Origin: Mycobacterium lehmannii
Lineage (GTDB): Bacteria; Actinomycetota; Actinomycetes; Mycobacteriales; Mycobacteriaceae
Direction: 5' to 3'
DNA: 64,000 nucleotides
Assembly (NCBI RefSeq): GCF_002245535.1
Contig: NZ_NKCN01000020.1
Span: 1 to 64,000, forward strand
The position numbers were made by a program, and so were the translations under genes. The notes below the pieces were generated by a model. It worked only from the letters and a program-made list of their open reading frames with translations, did not search any database and was not told the DNA's origin. How positions within the stretch are numbered: the first letter of the stretch is position 1; each line of letters opens with the position of its first letter. This document shows positions 16,507-23,524 of this stretch, one piece after another.

Positions 16507-18543
16507 GTGCCGGGCGGGTGGGTCGGTGAGATCGAACGCAACCTCGCCCGCTGGCCCGCGTTCCGTTACGACAACACGGTCCGGATCAGCCTGTGGATCA
16601 ACGTGGTGTTGGTCGTGGTGCTGTTCGGCTGGGGCGCATGGCAGCGGCGCTGGATAGCCGACGACGGCCTGATCGTGCTGCGCACCGTGCGAAACCTGTT
16701 GGCGGGCAACGGGCCGGTGTTCAACGCCGGTGAGCGGGTCGAGGCCAATACTTCGACCGCGTGGACCTACCTGGTCTACTTCGGCGCGCTGGTGGGTGGC
16801 TCCGTGCGGCTGGAGTACGTCGTGCTCGTGCTGGCGCTGGTGCTCAGCCTTTTGGGTGTGGCGTTCGTGATGTTGGGCACCGGCCGGTTGTATGCGCCGA
16901 GCTTGCAAGGCCGGCGTGCGCTGATGCTGCCCGCGGGCGTGCTCGTCTACATCGCGCTTCCGCCCGCGCGCGACTTCGCCACCTCCGGGCTCGAAAACGG
17001 TTTGGTACTGGCATATCTGGGCCTGCTGTGGTGGATGATGGTGTGCTGGGCCCAGCGGCCGCGCGGCCACCGGGCGACTTCTGCCCCTGTCCTGCGCGGA
17101 GGCGCACCGACAATCCGCAGACAACCCCTCGGGACCCCGGCGTCACCCCCGGCAGGCGGAACCTTCGACATCGCACTGGCTTTCGTTGCGGGTCTGAGCG
17201 TGCTGGTTCGGCCCGAGCTCGCCCTGATCGGCGGGTCGGCACTCGTGATGATGCTGATCGCGGTGCGCGACTGGCGTCGCCGCGCGGTGATCATCGTCGC
17301 GGGCGGCCTGCTTCCGGTGGCGTATCAGATCTTCCGGATGGGCTACTACGGCCTGGTGGTTCCCAATACCGCGGTGGCCAAGGACGCGGGCGGAGCGAAA
17401 TGGTCGCAGGGCTTCGTCTACCTGGCGAACTTCAACCAGCCGTATCTGCTGTGGGCGCCGGCGATCCTGCTCGCCGGACTCGCCGGGGTCGTGTGGGTGA
17501 TCCGCGGGCGTCCCCGGCCGAACCGCGCCGCGATGGCCCCGGGCTCCGGACGCCTGGCGCGGATGGTGCAGAGCCCCGCCGCGGTGGTGGTCTTCTTTCT
17601 CGTCAGCGGTCTGCTGCAGGCGATCTACTGGATCCGTCAGGGCGGGGACTTCATGCACGGCAGGGTGCTCCTGACCCCGCTGTTCGTGATGCTGGCGCCG
17701 GTCGCGGTGATCCCCGTCGTCCTTCCCGACGAGACCCGGATGGCCCGCGGCGCGGGCTATCTGTTCGTGGGCGCCACCACCGTGCTGTGGGTGGCGGTCG
17801 CGGGGTGGGCGCTGTGGGCGGCCAATTCGCCGGGAATGGGCCGGGACGCCACCCGCGTCACGTACTCCGGCATCGTCGACGAGCGGCGGTTCTACTCCCA
17901 GGCCACGGGCCATGCGCACCCGCTGACCGCCGCGGACTACCTGGACTATCCGCGGATGCGCGCGGTGCTCGAGGCGTTGGAGAACACCCCCGACGGTGCA
18001 CTGCTGCTGCCGTCGGGCAACTATGACCAGTGGGACGTGGTTCCCGCGCTGCCACCGCCACCGGACGCGCCGGCCGACTACCGAGGTCCACATACGGTCT
18101 TCTTCACCAACCTCGGCATGCTGGGCATGAACGTCGGACTCGACGTTCGGGTCATCGACCAGATCGGGCTGGCCAATCCATTGGCCGCACACACCGAACG
18201 CCTCGAGGACGGCCGAATCGGCCACGACAAGAACCTGTTCGCCGACTGGGCGATCGCGGAGGGACCGTTCCTCAAAGAGCCGCCGTTCATTCCGGGTTAC
18301 ATCGACGAGGACTGGGTCAGACAGGCCGAGGCGGCGCTGAAGTGTCCGGAGACCGACGCGATGCTGAACTCGGTGCGCGGCCCGATGAGCCCGCGTCGGT
18401 TCCTGTCCAATCTCGTGCACGCCTACCAGTTCACGCAGTACCGGATCGACCGCGTACCCCTCTATGAGCTCCAACGCTGTGGGTTGCCCGTGCCGGAACC
18501 GGTATCCGAGCCGTACAGGGGCATGCCCGCCACGGGTCCGTAA
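16507..18543 (+). CDS. aftB: Terminal beta-1,2 arabinofuranosyltransferase AftB
   Basis: 678 aa GT-C membrane enzyme that adds terminal beta-1,2-linked arabinofuranose from decaprenyl-phosphoryl-arabinose, making the site for mycolylation. The catalytic acidic motif is RRWIADDGLIVLRTVRNL in the first extracytoplasmic loop, followed by GERVEANTSTAWTYLVYFG and about ten hydrophobic helices; the last 200 residues are an extracytoplasmic domain. The only start after the ubiA stop is the GTG at 16507, making an N-terminus about 20 residues longer than in M. tuberculosis (627 aa). A further insertion of about 34 residues (185-218) is unlike the family. Confidence 0.92.
   Translation: MPGGWVGEIERNLARWPAFRYDNTVRISLWINVVLVVVLFGWGAWQRRWIADDGLIVLRTVRNLLAGNGPVFNAGERVEANTSTAWTYLVYFGALVGGSVRLEYVVLVLALVLSLLGVAFVMLGTGRLYAPSLQGRRALMLPAGVLVYIALPPARDFATSGLENGLVLAYLGLLWWMMVCWAQRPRGHRATSAPVLRGGAPTIRRQPLGTPASPPAGGTFDIALAFVAGLSVLVRPELALIGGSALVMMLIAVRDWRRRAVIIVAGGLLPVAYQIFRMGYYGLVVPNTAVAKDAGGAKWSQGFVYLANFNQPYLLWAPAILLAGLAGVVWVIRGRPRPNRAAMAPGSGRLARMVQSPAAVVVFFLVSGLLQAIYWIRQGGDFMHGRVLLTPLFVMLAPVAVIPVVLPDETRMARGAGYLFVGATTVLWVAVAGWALWAANSPGMGRDATRVTYSGIVDERRFYSQATGHAHPLTAADYLDYPRMRAVLEALENTPDGALLLPSGNYDQWDVVPALPPPPDAPADYRGPHTVFFTNLGMLGMNVGLDVRVIDQIGLANPLAAHTERLEDGRIGHDKNLFADWAIAEGPFLKEPPFIPGYIDEDWVRQAEAALKCPETDAMLNSVRGPMSPRRFLSNLVHAYQFTQYRIDRVPLYELQRCGLPVPEPVSEPYRGMPATGP
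17060..17160 (+). repeat. In-frame Pro/Arg-rich insertion in aftB
   Basis: Between a membrane helix ending MMVCWAQRPRG and the next beginning FDIALAFVAG lies a stretch of about 34 codons reading ATSAPVLRGGAPTIRRQ then LGTPASPPAGG. I recall only a short loop here in M. tuberculosis AftB. The base sequence is C/G-run rich (CCTGCGCGGAGGCGC, GTCACCCCCGGCAGG) and resembles intergenic or dispersed-repeat DNA more than selected coding sequence. No target duplication is visible. Its classification as an inserted element is inferred. Confidence 0.4.
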
Positions 18544-18612
18544 CGCCGCGACCCCTCCGGACCGATAGACGGACGCGAACTGCTCTTTTCGCGGCGCCCG
18601 AGATACGAACGG

Positions 18613-19611
18613 ATGGATCGACCTGTGCGAACCTGGCTTCGCCGTGTGCTGGCGGCGGCAGCCGCGGCCGTGGCGCTGCCGAGCGGGGCCGCCGCGGTCG
18701 GCGCGGCGGCGCCGGCCAGCGCGTTCTCCCGCGAGGGACTTCCCGTCGAGTACCTCGACGTCTATTCCCCGTCGATGGGCCGCATCGTGCGCGTCCAATT
18801 CCAGCCTGCCGGAACGGAATCGGGCGACCAGAAGGCGGTGTATCTCCTCGACGGCATGCGGGCCCGCGACGACTACAACGGCTGGGACATCGAAACCGCC
18901 GCATTCGAGTGGTTTTTCGAGTCCGGGGTGGCCACCGTGATGCCGGTGGGCGGGGAGGCCAGCTTCTACGCCGACTGGTACACGCCCTCGAGTTTCAACA
19001 GCCAGCCCTACACCTACAAATGGGAAACCTTCCTGACCGACGAGCTGCCCGCGTGGCTGGCCGCCAACAAAGACGTCTCCACCACCGGCAATGCGGTCGT
19101 GGGCGTGTCGATGTCGGGCAGCGCGGCGCTGATCCTGTCGGCCCACCACCCACATCAGTTCGCTTATGCTGCGTCGCTTTCGGGTCCCCTGAGCCCGTCG
19201 GCGCCGTCGATGCAGCAGGCCATCCGGGTGGCCATGCTCGACGCCGGCGGTTACAGCGTCGACAACATGTGGGGCGCGCCGTGGGACGGGGCGTGGAAGC
19301 GTCACGACCCGGTCCACCAGGCGGCCAGGTTGGTGGCCAACAACACTCGCCTGTGGATTCACTGTGCCCCAAGCGGATCCGCACCGCGAGAAGCCGACAC
19401 CGACCCGAACCAGACCTTCGATGCCCGCAGCCTGGAATCGATGACGTTGAAGAGCAGCAAAGACTTCCAGACGGCCTACCTGACGGCCGGAGGAAACAAC
19501 GCCACGTTCGAATTCCCTCCTCAGGGAAATCACGCGTGGCCGGACTGGGGTGCGCAGCTGCAAACCCTGAAACCCGACCTGGTCACAACACTCCGCGGTG
19601 GAGCGGCGTGA
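18613..19611 (+). CDS. Antigen 85-like mycolyltransferase, extra paralogue
   Basis: 332 aa secreted alpha/beta-hydrolase of the antigen 85 family, expected to transfer mycolate from trehalose monomycolate to arabinogalactan or to a second trehalose. A signal peptide (residues 1-36, Ala-rich, ending PASA) precedes FSREGLPVEYLDVYSPSMGR. The nucleophile is Ser in GVSMSGSAA; LLDGMRARDDYNGWDI and the histidine block GNHAWPDWGAQL are also present. It lies between aftB and fbpA, where M. tuberculosis has no gene. The sequence differs from fbpA next door (for example YTPSSFNSQPYTY against YKPACGKAGCQTY), so the duplication is not recent. Confidence 0.9.
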   Translation: MDRPVRTWLRRVLAAAAAAVALPSGAAAVGAAAPASAFSREGLPVEYLDVYSPSMGRIVRVQFQPAGTESGDQKAVYLLDGMRARDDYNGWDIETAAFEWFFESGVATVMPVGGEASFYADWYTPSSFNSQPYTYKWETFLTDELPAWLAANKDVSTTGNAVVGVSMSGSAALILSAHHPHQFAYAASLSGPLSPSAPSMQQAIRVAMLDAGGYSVDNMWGAPWDGAWKRHDPVHQAARLVANNTRLWIHCAPSGSAPREADTDPNQTFDARSLESMTLKSSKDFQTAYLTAGGNNATFEFPPQGNHAWPDWGAQLQTLKPDLVTTLRGGAA

Positions 19612-19731
19612 CCAGGGTGGACATCTCTCGAATGGGTAGATCACGCCGACGTGTGGTTGACTGCACGGGTTACGCGGCTTGCCTGAGCGGCATTTCCGCG
19701 TGCGGCATACAACAGATGGGATAGATGACGC

Positions 19732-20781
19732 ATGAAGTTCGTTGGCAAGATCCGGGGTGCCTGGGTCCGCCGGCTGGCGGGAGCCGCCCTGGCGGCCGCC
19801 GTGCTGCCGGGCTTGGTGAGCGCCATCGGAGGCTCGGCCACCGCGGAGGCTTTCTCTCGTCCGGGTTTGCCGGTCGAGTACCTCATGGTTCCGTCCGCAG
19901 GGATGGGCCGTGACATCAAGGTTCAGTTCCAGAACGGCGGGCCGAACGCGCCGGGCGTGTATCTGCTCGACGGTCTTCGTGCCCGCGATGACTTCAACGG
20001 CTGGGACATCGAAACTGCGGCCTTCGAGTGGTATCTGGACTCCGGCCTCGCGGTGATCATGCCGGTGGGTGGCCAGTCCAGCTTCTACAGCGACTGGTAC
20101 AAGCCGGCCTGCGGCAAGGCAGGCTGCCAGACCTACAAGTGGGAGACGTTCCTGACCCAGGAACTGCCCGCATACCTCGCCGCCAACAAGGGCGTGAACC
20201 CGAACCGCAATGCCGCAGTCGGGCTGTCCATGGCCGGATCGGCCGCGATGACGCTGGCGATCTACTACCCGCAGCAGTTCCAGTACGCCGCGTCGCTGTC
20301 CGGGTTCCTGAACCTGTCCGAGGGCTGGTGGCCGATGCTGGTCGGGCTGTCGATGGGTGACGCCGGCGGCTACGAGTCCGAGGACATGTGGGGCCCGTCG
20401 AGCGATCCCGCGTGGAAGCGCAACGACCCGATGGTCAACATCGACAAGCTGGTCGCCAACGGCACCCGCATCTGGGTGTTCTGCGGTAACGGCAAGCCGG
20501 CCGAGATCAACGGCCGCGTCGCCGGTGACAACTTCAACGCGAAGTTCCTGGAGAGCTTCACGCTGCGCACCAACGAGACGTTCCAGGAGCAGTACCTGGC
20601 CGCGGGCGGTAAGAACGGCGTGTTCAACTTCCCGCAGGGCGGCACGCACGACTGGCCGTACTGGGGTCAGCAGCTCCAGCAGATGAAGCCGGACATCCAG
20701 CGCGTGCTCGGCGCCACGCCGCAGCCGTCGACCCCGATCGCGACCGAGGCCTCGGTCACGACGACGGACGCCGGTAACTGA
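19732..20781 (+). CDS. fbpA: Antigen 85A, diacylglycerol acyltransferase/mycolyltransferase
   Basis: 349 aa secreted enzyme (M. tuberculosis FbpA about 338 aa) that forms trehalose dimycolate and mycolylates arabinogalactan in the cell wall; it also binds fibronectin in pathogens. Signal peptide residues 1-42 end in TAEA; the mature protein starts FSRPGLPVEYLMVPSAGMGRD. Nucleophile motif GLSMAGSAAM, conserved LLDGLRARDDFNGWDI, and the histidine in FPQGGTHDWPYWGQQL. The tail (after residue 325) is Thr/Ala/Pro-rich. The 120-base gap before it holds TTGACT and a downstream AT-richer stretch, compatible with its own promoter. A strong hairpin follows the stop. Confidence 0.95.
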   Translation: MKFVGKIRGAWVRRLAGAALAAAVLPGLVSAIGGSATAEAFSRPGLPVEYLMVPSAGMGRDIKVQFQNGGPNAPGVYLLDGLRARDDFNGWDIETAAFEWYLDSGLAVIMPVGGQSSFYSDWYKPACGKAGCQTYKWETFLTQELPAYLAANKGVNPNRNAAVGLSMAGSAAMTLAIYYPQQFQYAASLSGFLNLSEGWWPMLVGLSMGDAGGYESEDMWGPSSDPAWKRNDPMVNIDKLVANGTRIWVFCGNGKPAEINGRVAGDNFNAKFLESFTLRTNETFQEQYLAAGGKNGVFNFPQGGTHDWPYWGQQLQQMKPDIQRVLGATPQPSTPIATEASVTTTDAGN

Positions 20782-20805
20782 CTGGTACGGCAATAGGTTC
20801 ATAGT

Positions 20806-20836
20806 CGGCGGCGGCGATCCTTCGGGGTCGCCGCCG
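20806..20836 (+). terminator. Rho-independent-type terminator after fbpA
   Basis: A GC-rich stem of 12 pairs (one G-T wobble) closed by a TTCG tetraloop: 5' arm CGGCGGCGATCC, 3' arm GGGTCGCCGCCG. It begins about 25 bases after the fbpA stop and is followed by a short T-run (CCTTTTCC) at 20841-20848. It separates fbpA from the MPT51-type gene. Confidence 0.75.
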
Positions 20837-20921
20837 TCGGCCTTTTCCGACCACGCCCGCGCCGGTGTGTGATTGACTACCTCGCGCGGGGACAGCAGAC
20901 CAATGTGAGGTGGGCGAGCCG

Positions 20922-21809
20922 ATGCAGGGGATCTTCCGGGCGATCTTGACCGTGGCGCTGGCCGCCGGTCTGTGGACCGCGGGTACGGCCGTCGCGCCGA
21001 AGGCCGAGGCGCAAGTCGAGATGCTGATGGTGCCTTCGGCGGCGATGGGACGCGACATCCCCGTCGCCTTCCAGGGCGGCGGCCCGCACGCGGTCGTGCT
21101 GCTCGACGCGTTCAATGCCGCACCCGACGTCAGCAACTGGGTCACCGCGGGCAATGCGATGAACACTCTGGCGGGTAAGGGCATCTCGGTGGCCGCGCCC
21201 GCGGGCGGCGCGTGGAGCATGTACACCAACTGGGAGGCCGACGGCAGCCGCCAGTGGGAGACCTTTCTCGCCGACGAGCTGCCGAACTGGCTGGCCGCCA
21301 ACAAGGGCCTGGCACCGTCGGGGCACGGCATCGTGGGGGCCGCACAGGGCGGCTACGGCGCGATGGCGATGGCCACCTTCCACCCGGACCGCTACCGCTT
21401 CGCCGGCTCCCTGTCCGGCTTCCTCACCCCCGAGCGCACCGGCGTCGACGGTGCTATCACCGCCGGGCTCGCGCAGTTCGGCGGCGTCGAGACCCGCAAC
21501 ATGTGGGGACTGCCACAGCTGGGCCGGTGGAAGTGGCATTCGCCCAACGTCCATGTCCAGTTGCTGGCCGACAACAACACTCGGCTGTGGGTGTGGAGCG
21601 GTCCGGTCGGAGGGTGCACCGATCCGCCCGCGATGATCGGCTACTGCGACATCGCGTCGGGCACCAATCGCGAGTTCTACCAGCACTATCGTTCCGTGGG
21701 CGGCAAGAACGGCCACTTCGACTTCCCGACCAGCGGCAACCACGACTGGGGTTCCTGGAGCGGTCAGCTCGCGGCCATGAGCGGCGAGTTGGCGGCGACG
21801 ATCGCTTAG
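20922..21809 (+). CDS. fbpD: MPT51/FbpD, antigen 85-fold protein without catalytic serine
   Basis: 295 aa secreted protein (M. tuberculosis MPT51 about 299 aa). Signal peptide MQGIFRAILTVALAAGLWTA ends near PKAEA; the mature part starts QVEMLMVPSAAMGRDIPVAF. At the nucleophile elbow the sequence reads IVGAAQGGYGA, so the Ser of antigen 85 is replaced by Gln, as in MPT51. Mycolyltransferase activity is therefore not expected; MPT51 has been described as a carbohydrate/fibronectin-binding non-catalytic member. The ATG at 20922 is preferred because it gives a compact signal peptide; a GTG 12 bases upstream is possible. Confidence 0.92.
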   Translation: MQGIFRAILTVALAAGLWTAGTAVAPKAEAQVEMLMVPSAAMGRDIPVAFQGGGPHAVVLLDAFNAAPDVSNWVTAGNAMNTLAGKGISVAAPAGGAWSMYTNWEADGSRQWETFLADELPNWLAANKGLAPSGHGIVGAAQGGYGAMAMATFHPDRYRFAGSLSGFLTPERTGVDGAITAGLAQFGGVETRNMWGLPQLGRWKWHSPNVHVQLLADNNTRLWVWSGPVGGCTDPPAMIGYCDIASGTNREFYQHYRSVGGKNGHFDFPTSGNHDWGSWSGQLAAMSGELAATIA

Positions 21810-21867
21810 CCGAAGACCCGCTGTTTCCGAACCGGGACCGCCTGTCGGCAGCCGGTACCTTGGAGGA

Positions 21868-22323
21868 GTGCAACGCTCGGTACGGACGACTGCGGCAGGC
21901 TCGCTGCTGATAGCTTCGGCGACGGCGTTGCTGACCGGGTGTTCGGGCCCCGACGTCATGGCGGCCATGGGATTGCCGACGTCAGAGACGGCGCCCGCGC
22001 CGGGGCAGCCCGCCGAGCCCATGGCCCCGCCGTCGGCGACCGGGCACTCCAACACGCTCGTGCTGACCGATCGCCAGCGTGGCTATCTCGACGCACTCAC
22101 CGCCGCCGGGGTGAAGCCGTCCAGCGAGCTGCTGGCGCTGCGTGTCGGGTCGTATGTATGCCAGGCCCGTGCCGCCAGGCACGACGACCAGAAGGTCTGG
22201 GATTCGATCTATCCGCTGGTGCGCGGCGATGCGATGGATCACATCTCCGGTAGGGCCCCGACCGTCAACGTCGATGCGGCGACCGCCGATTACATTCGCA
22301 TCGCAACCGAACGACTCTGCTAG
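21868..22323 (+). CDS. DUF732-family lipoprotein
   Basis: 151 aa. The N-terminus is a lipoprotein signal with lipobox LLTGC (cysteine about residue 25), then a Pro/Ala linker and a DUF732-like domain. That domain has the pattern LTDRQRGYLDALTAAGVKPSSE, VGSYVCQARA and an ending cysteine; the two mature-domain cysteines probably form a disulfide. Mycobacteria carry many such small exported proteins of unknown function. It sits between fbpD and culp6, which are adjacent in M. tuberculosis, so it is a lineage-specific insertion or a gene lost there. The start is a GTG with GGAG upstream. Confidence 0.78.
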   Translation: MQRSVRTTAAGSLLIASATALLTGCSGPDVMAAMGLPTSETAPAPGQPAEPMAPPSATGHSNTLVLTDRQRGYLDALTAAGVKPSSELLALRVGSYVCQARAARHDDQKVWDSIYPLVRGDAMDHISGRAPTVNVDAATADYIRIATERLC

Positions 22324-22341
22324 CAGGAGCCCAACCGACAC

Positions 22342-23346
22342 ATGGCCACTACCAACCGGCGGAAACGCCACCGTATCCTCGCGCTCGTCGCGGCCGGCGC
22401 GATGGCGCTCGTGGTGGTGCTGCTCATCATCATCGTCGTCGTGATCCTGCGAAAACCCGACGGTCCGGCCGGCGTCCCGCCGACGGCCGTGCCACCGACC
22501 GGGATCAGCCCGACCAAGAAGCCGCGGCCGGAGTTCCAGGATGCGAGCTGCCCCGACGTGCAGATGATCTCGGTTCCTGGCACGTGGGAGTCCTCACCGC
22601 AACTCGACCCGTTCAACCCGACTCAGTTCCCGATCGCGCTGCTGCTCAATGTCACCAACCCGATCCGCGGACAGTTCGCGAACGACCGGCTCGAGGTGTT
22701 CACCGTCCCGTACACCGCGCAGTTCCACAATCCGTTCTCGCAGGACGGACAGATGACCTACAACGACAGCCGCGCCGAGGGCTTCCACGCGACGGTCAAG
22801 GCCATGACGGAGATGAACGAGCGCTGCCCGCTGACCAGTTACGTGATCGCCGGGTTCTCCCAGGGCGCCGTCATCGCCGGTGACATCGCCAGCGATATCG
22901 GCAACGGACGCGGCCCCGTTGACGAGGATCTGGTGCTGGGTGTGACGTTGATCGCTGACGGGCGACGGCAGACCGGCGTTGGCGTGGACGTCGGACCCAA
23001 CCCGCCGGGTCAGGGCGCCGAGATCACGCTGCGCGACGTGCCCATGCTCGACGGGATGGGCCTGGCCATGACGGGTCCCCGGCCCGGCGGGTTCGGCGCA
23101 CTCAACGACCGCGTCAACGAGATCTGCGCTCCCGGTGACCTGATCTGCTCGGCGCCGCCGGAGGCGTTCAACATCATGAACCTGCCCAAGACCATCGACA
23201 TCCTGCTCGGCGGTGCGGGACAACCGATTCACGCGATGTACGCCACCACGCAGTTCTGGAGTCTCGACGGGCTGTCGGCCACCCAGTGGACGCAGCGCTG
23301 GGCACAGGAAAAGATCGATAACGCTCCGCAGCCAAAACATGGCTGA
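22342..23346 (+). CDS. culp6: Cutinase-like envelope lipase/thioesterase Culp6
   Basis: 334 aa (Rv3802c 336 aa), essential in M. tuberculosis, with phospholipase and thioesterase activity in the periplasm. An N-terminal membrane anchor (residues about 14-36, ILALVAAGAMALVVVLLIIIVVVIL) leads to a Pro-rich linker. The cutinase domain has nucleophile motif YVIAGFSQGAVIAGD, acid region CAPGDLICSAP and histidine region GQPIHAMYA. Four cysteines fit the two disulfides of the family. It lies just upstream of fadD32, separated by 178 bases. Its role in mycolate/envelope lipid homeostasis is known for the orthologue and inferred here. Confidence 0.93.
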   Translation: MATTNRRKRHRILALVAAGAMALVVVLLIIIVVVILRKPDGPAGVPPTAVPPTGISPTKKPRPEFQDASCPDVQMISVPGTWESSPQLDPFNPTQFPIALLLNVTNPIRGQFANDRLEVFTVPYTAQFHNPFSQDGQMTYNDSRAEGFHATVKAMTEMNERCPLTSYVIAGFSQGAVIAGDIASDIGNGRGPVDEDLVLGVTLIADGRRQTGVGVDVGPNPPGQGAEITLRDVPMLDGMGLAMTGPRPGGFGALNDRVNEICAPGDLICSAPPEAFNIMNLPKTIDILLGGAGQPIHAMYATTQFWSLDGLSATQWTQRWAQEKIDNAPQPKHG

Positions 23347-23379
23347 CCTGTGACCAGACCTGATTTGGACGGCGCCACC

Positions 23380-23524
23380 ACGTCACCTAACATTAAGAAA
23401 AAACTAAGAGCAGTAAGCGAATAGCCGACCGGTACCATTTTGCGGGGTGCGGGGCTTGAGGGCGGCTCGGAAAAGTTAAGTGCAATCGGCATCGAGAAGC
23501 GTGTGCCGCTGACAGGAGAGTGCG
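23380..23524 (+). promoter_or_regulatory. AT-rich promoter region of the fadD32-pks13-accD4 operon
   Basis: The 178 bases before fadD32 include an unusually AT-rich stretch (ACATTAAGAAAAAACTAAG at 23390-23408) in a genome of about two-thirds GC. A second motif AAAAGTTAAG lies at 23471-23480. These repeats of TTAAG/CTAAG are candidate RNA polymerase or regulator contacts. The ribosome-binding site AGGAG is at 23514-23518, 6 bases before the ATG. An own promoter for the mycolate-condensation operon is expected at this place. The exact transcription start cannot be read. Confidence 0.5.

Noticed and set aside
19605..19652. Inverted repeat GGCGTGA/TCACGCC after the antigen 85 paralogue as terminator
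   Set aside because: Arms are only 7 bases with a loop of over 30 bases, so a stable terminator is unlikely.
17143..20802. Very long open frame on the minus strand (over 1200 codons) opposite aftB, the antigen 85 genes
   Set aside because: An antisense shadow caused by high-GC third positions of the real plus-strand genes. It has Arg/His/Val-biased composition, no motifs, and overlaps three proven families.
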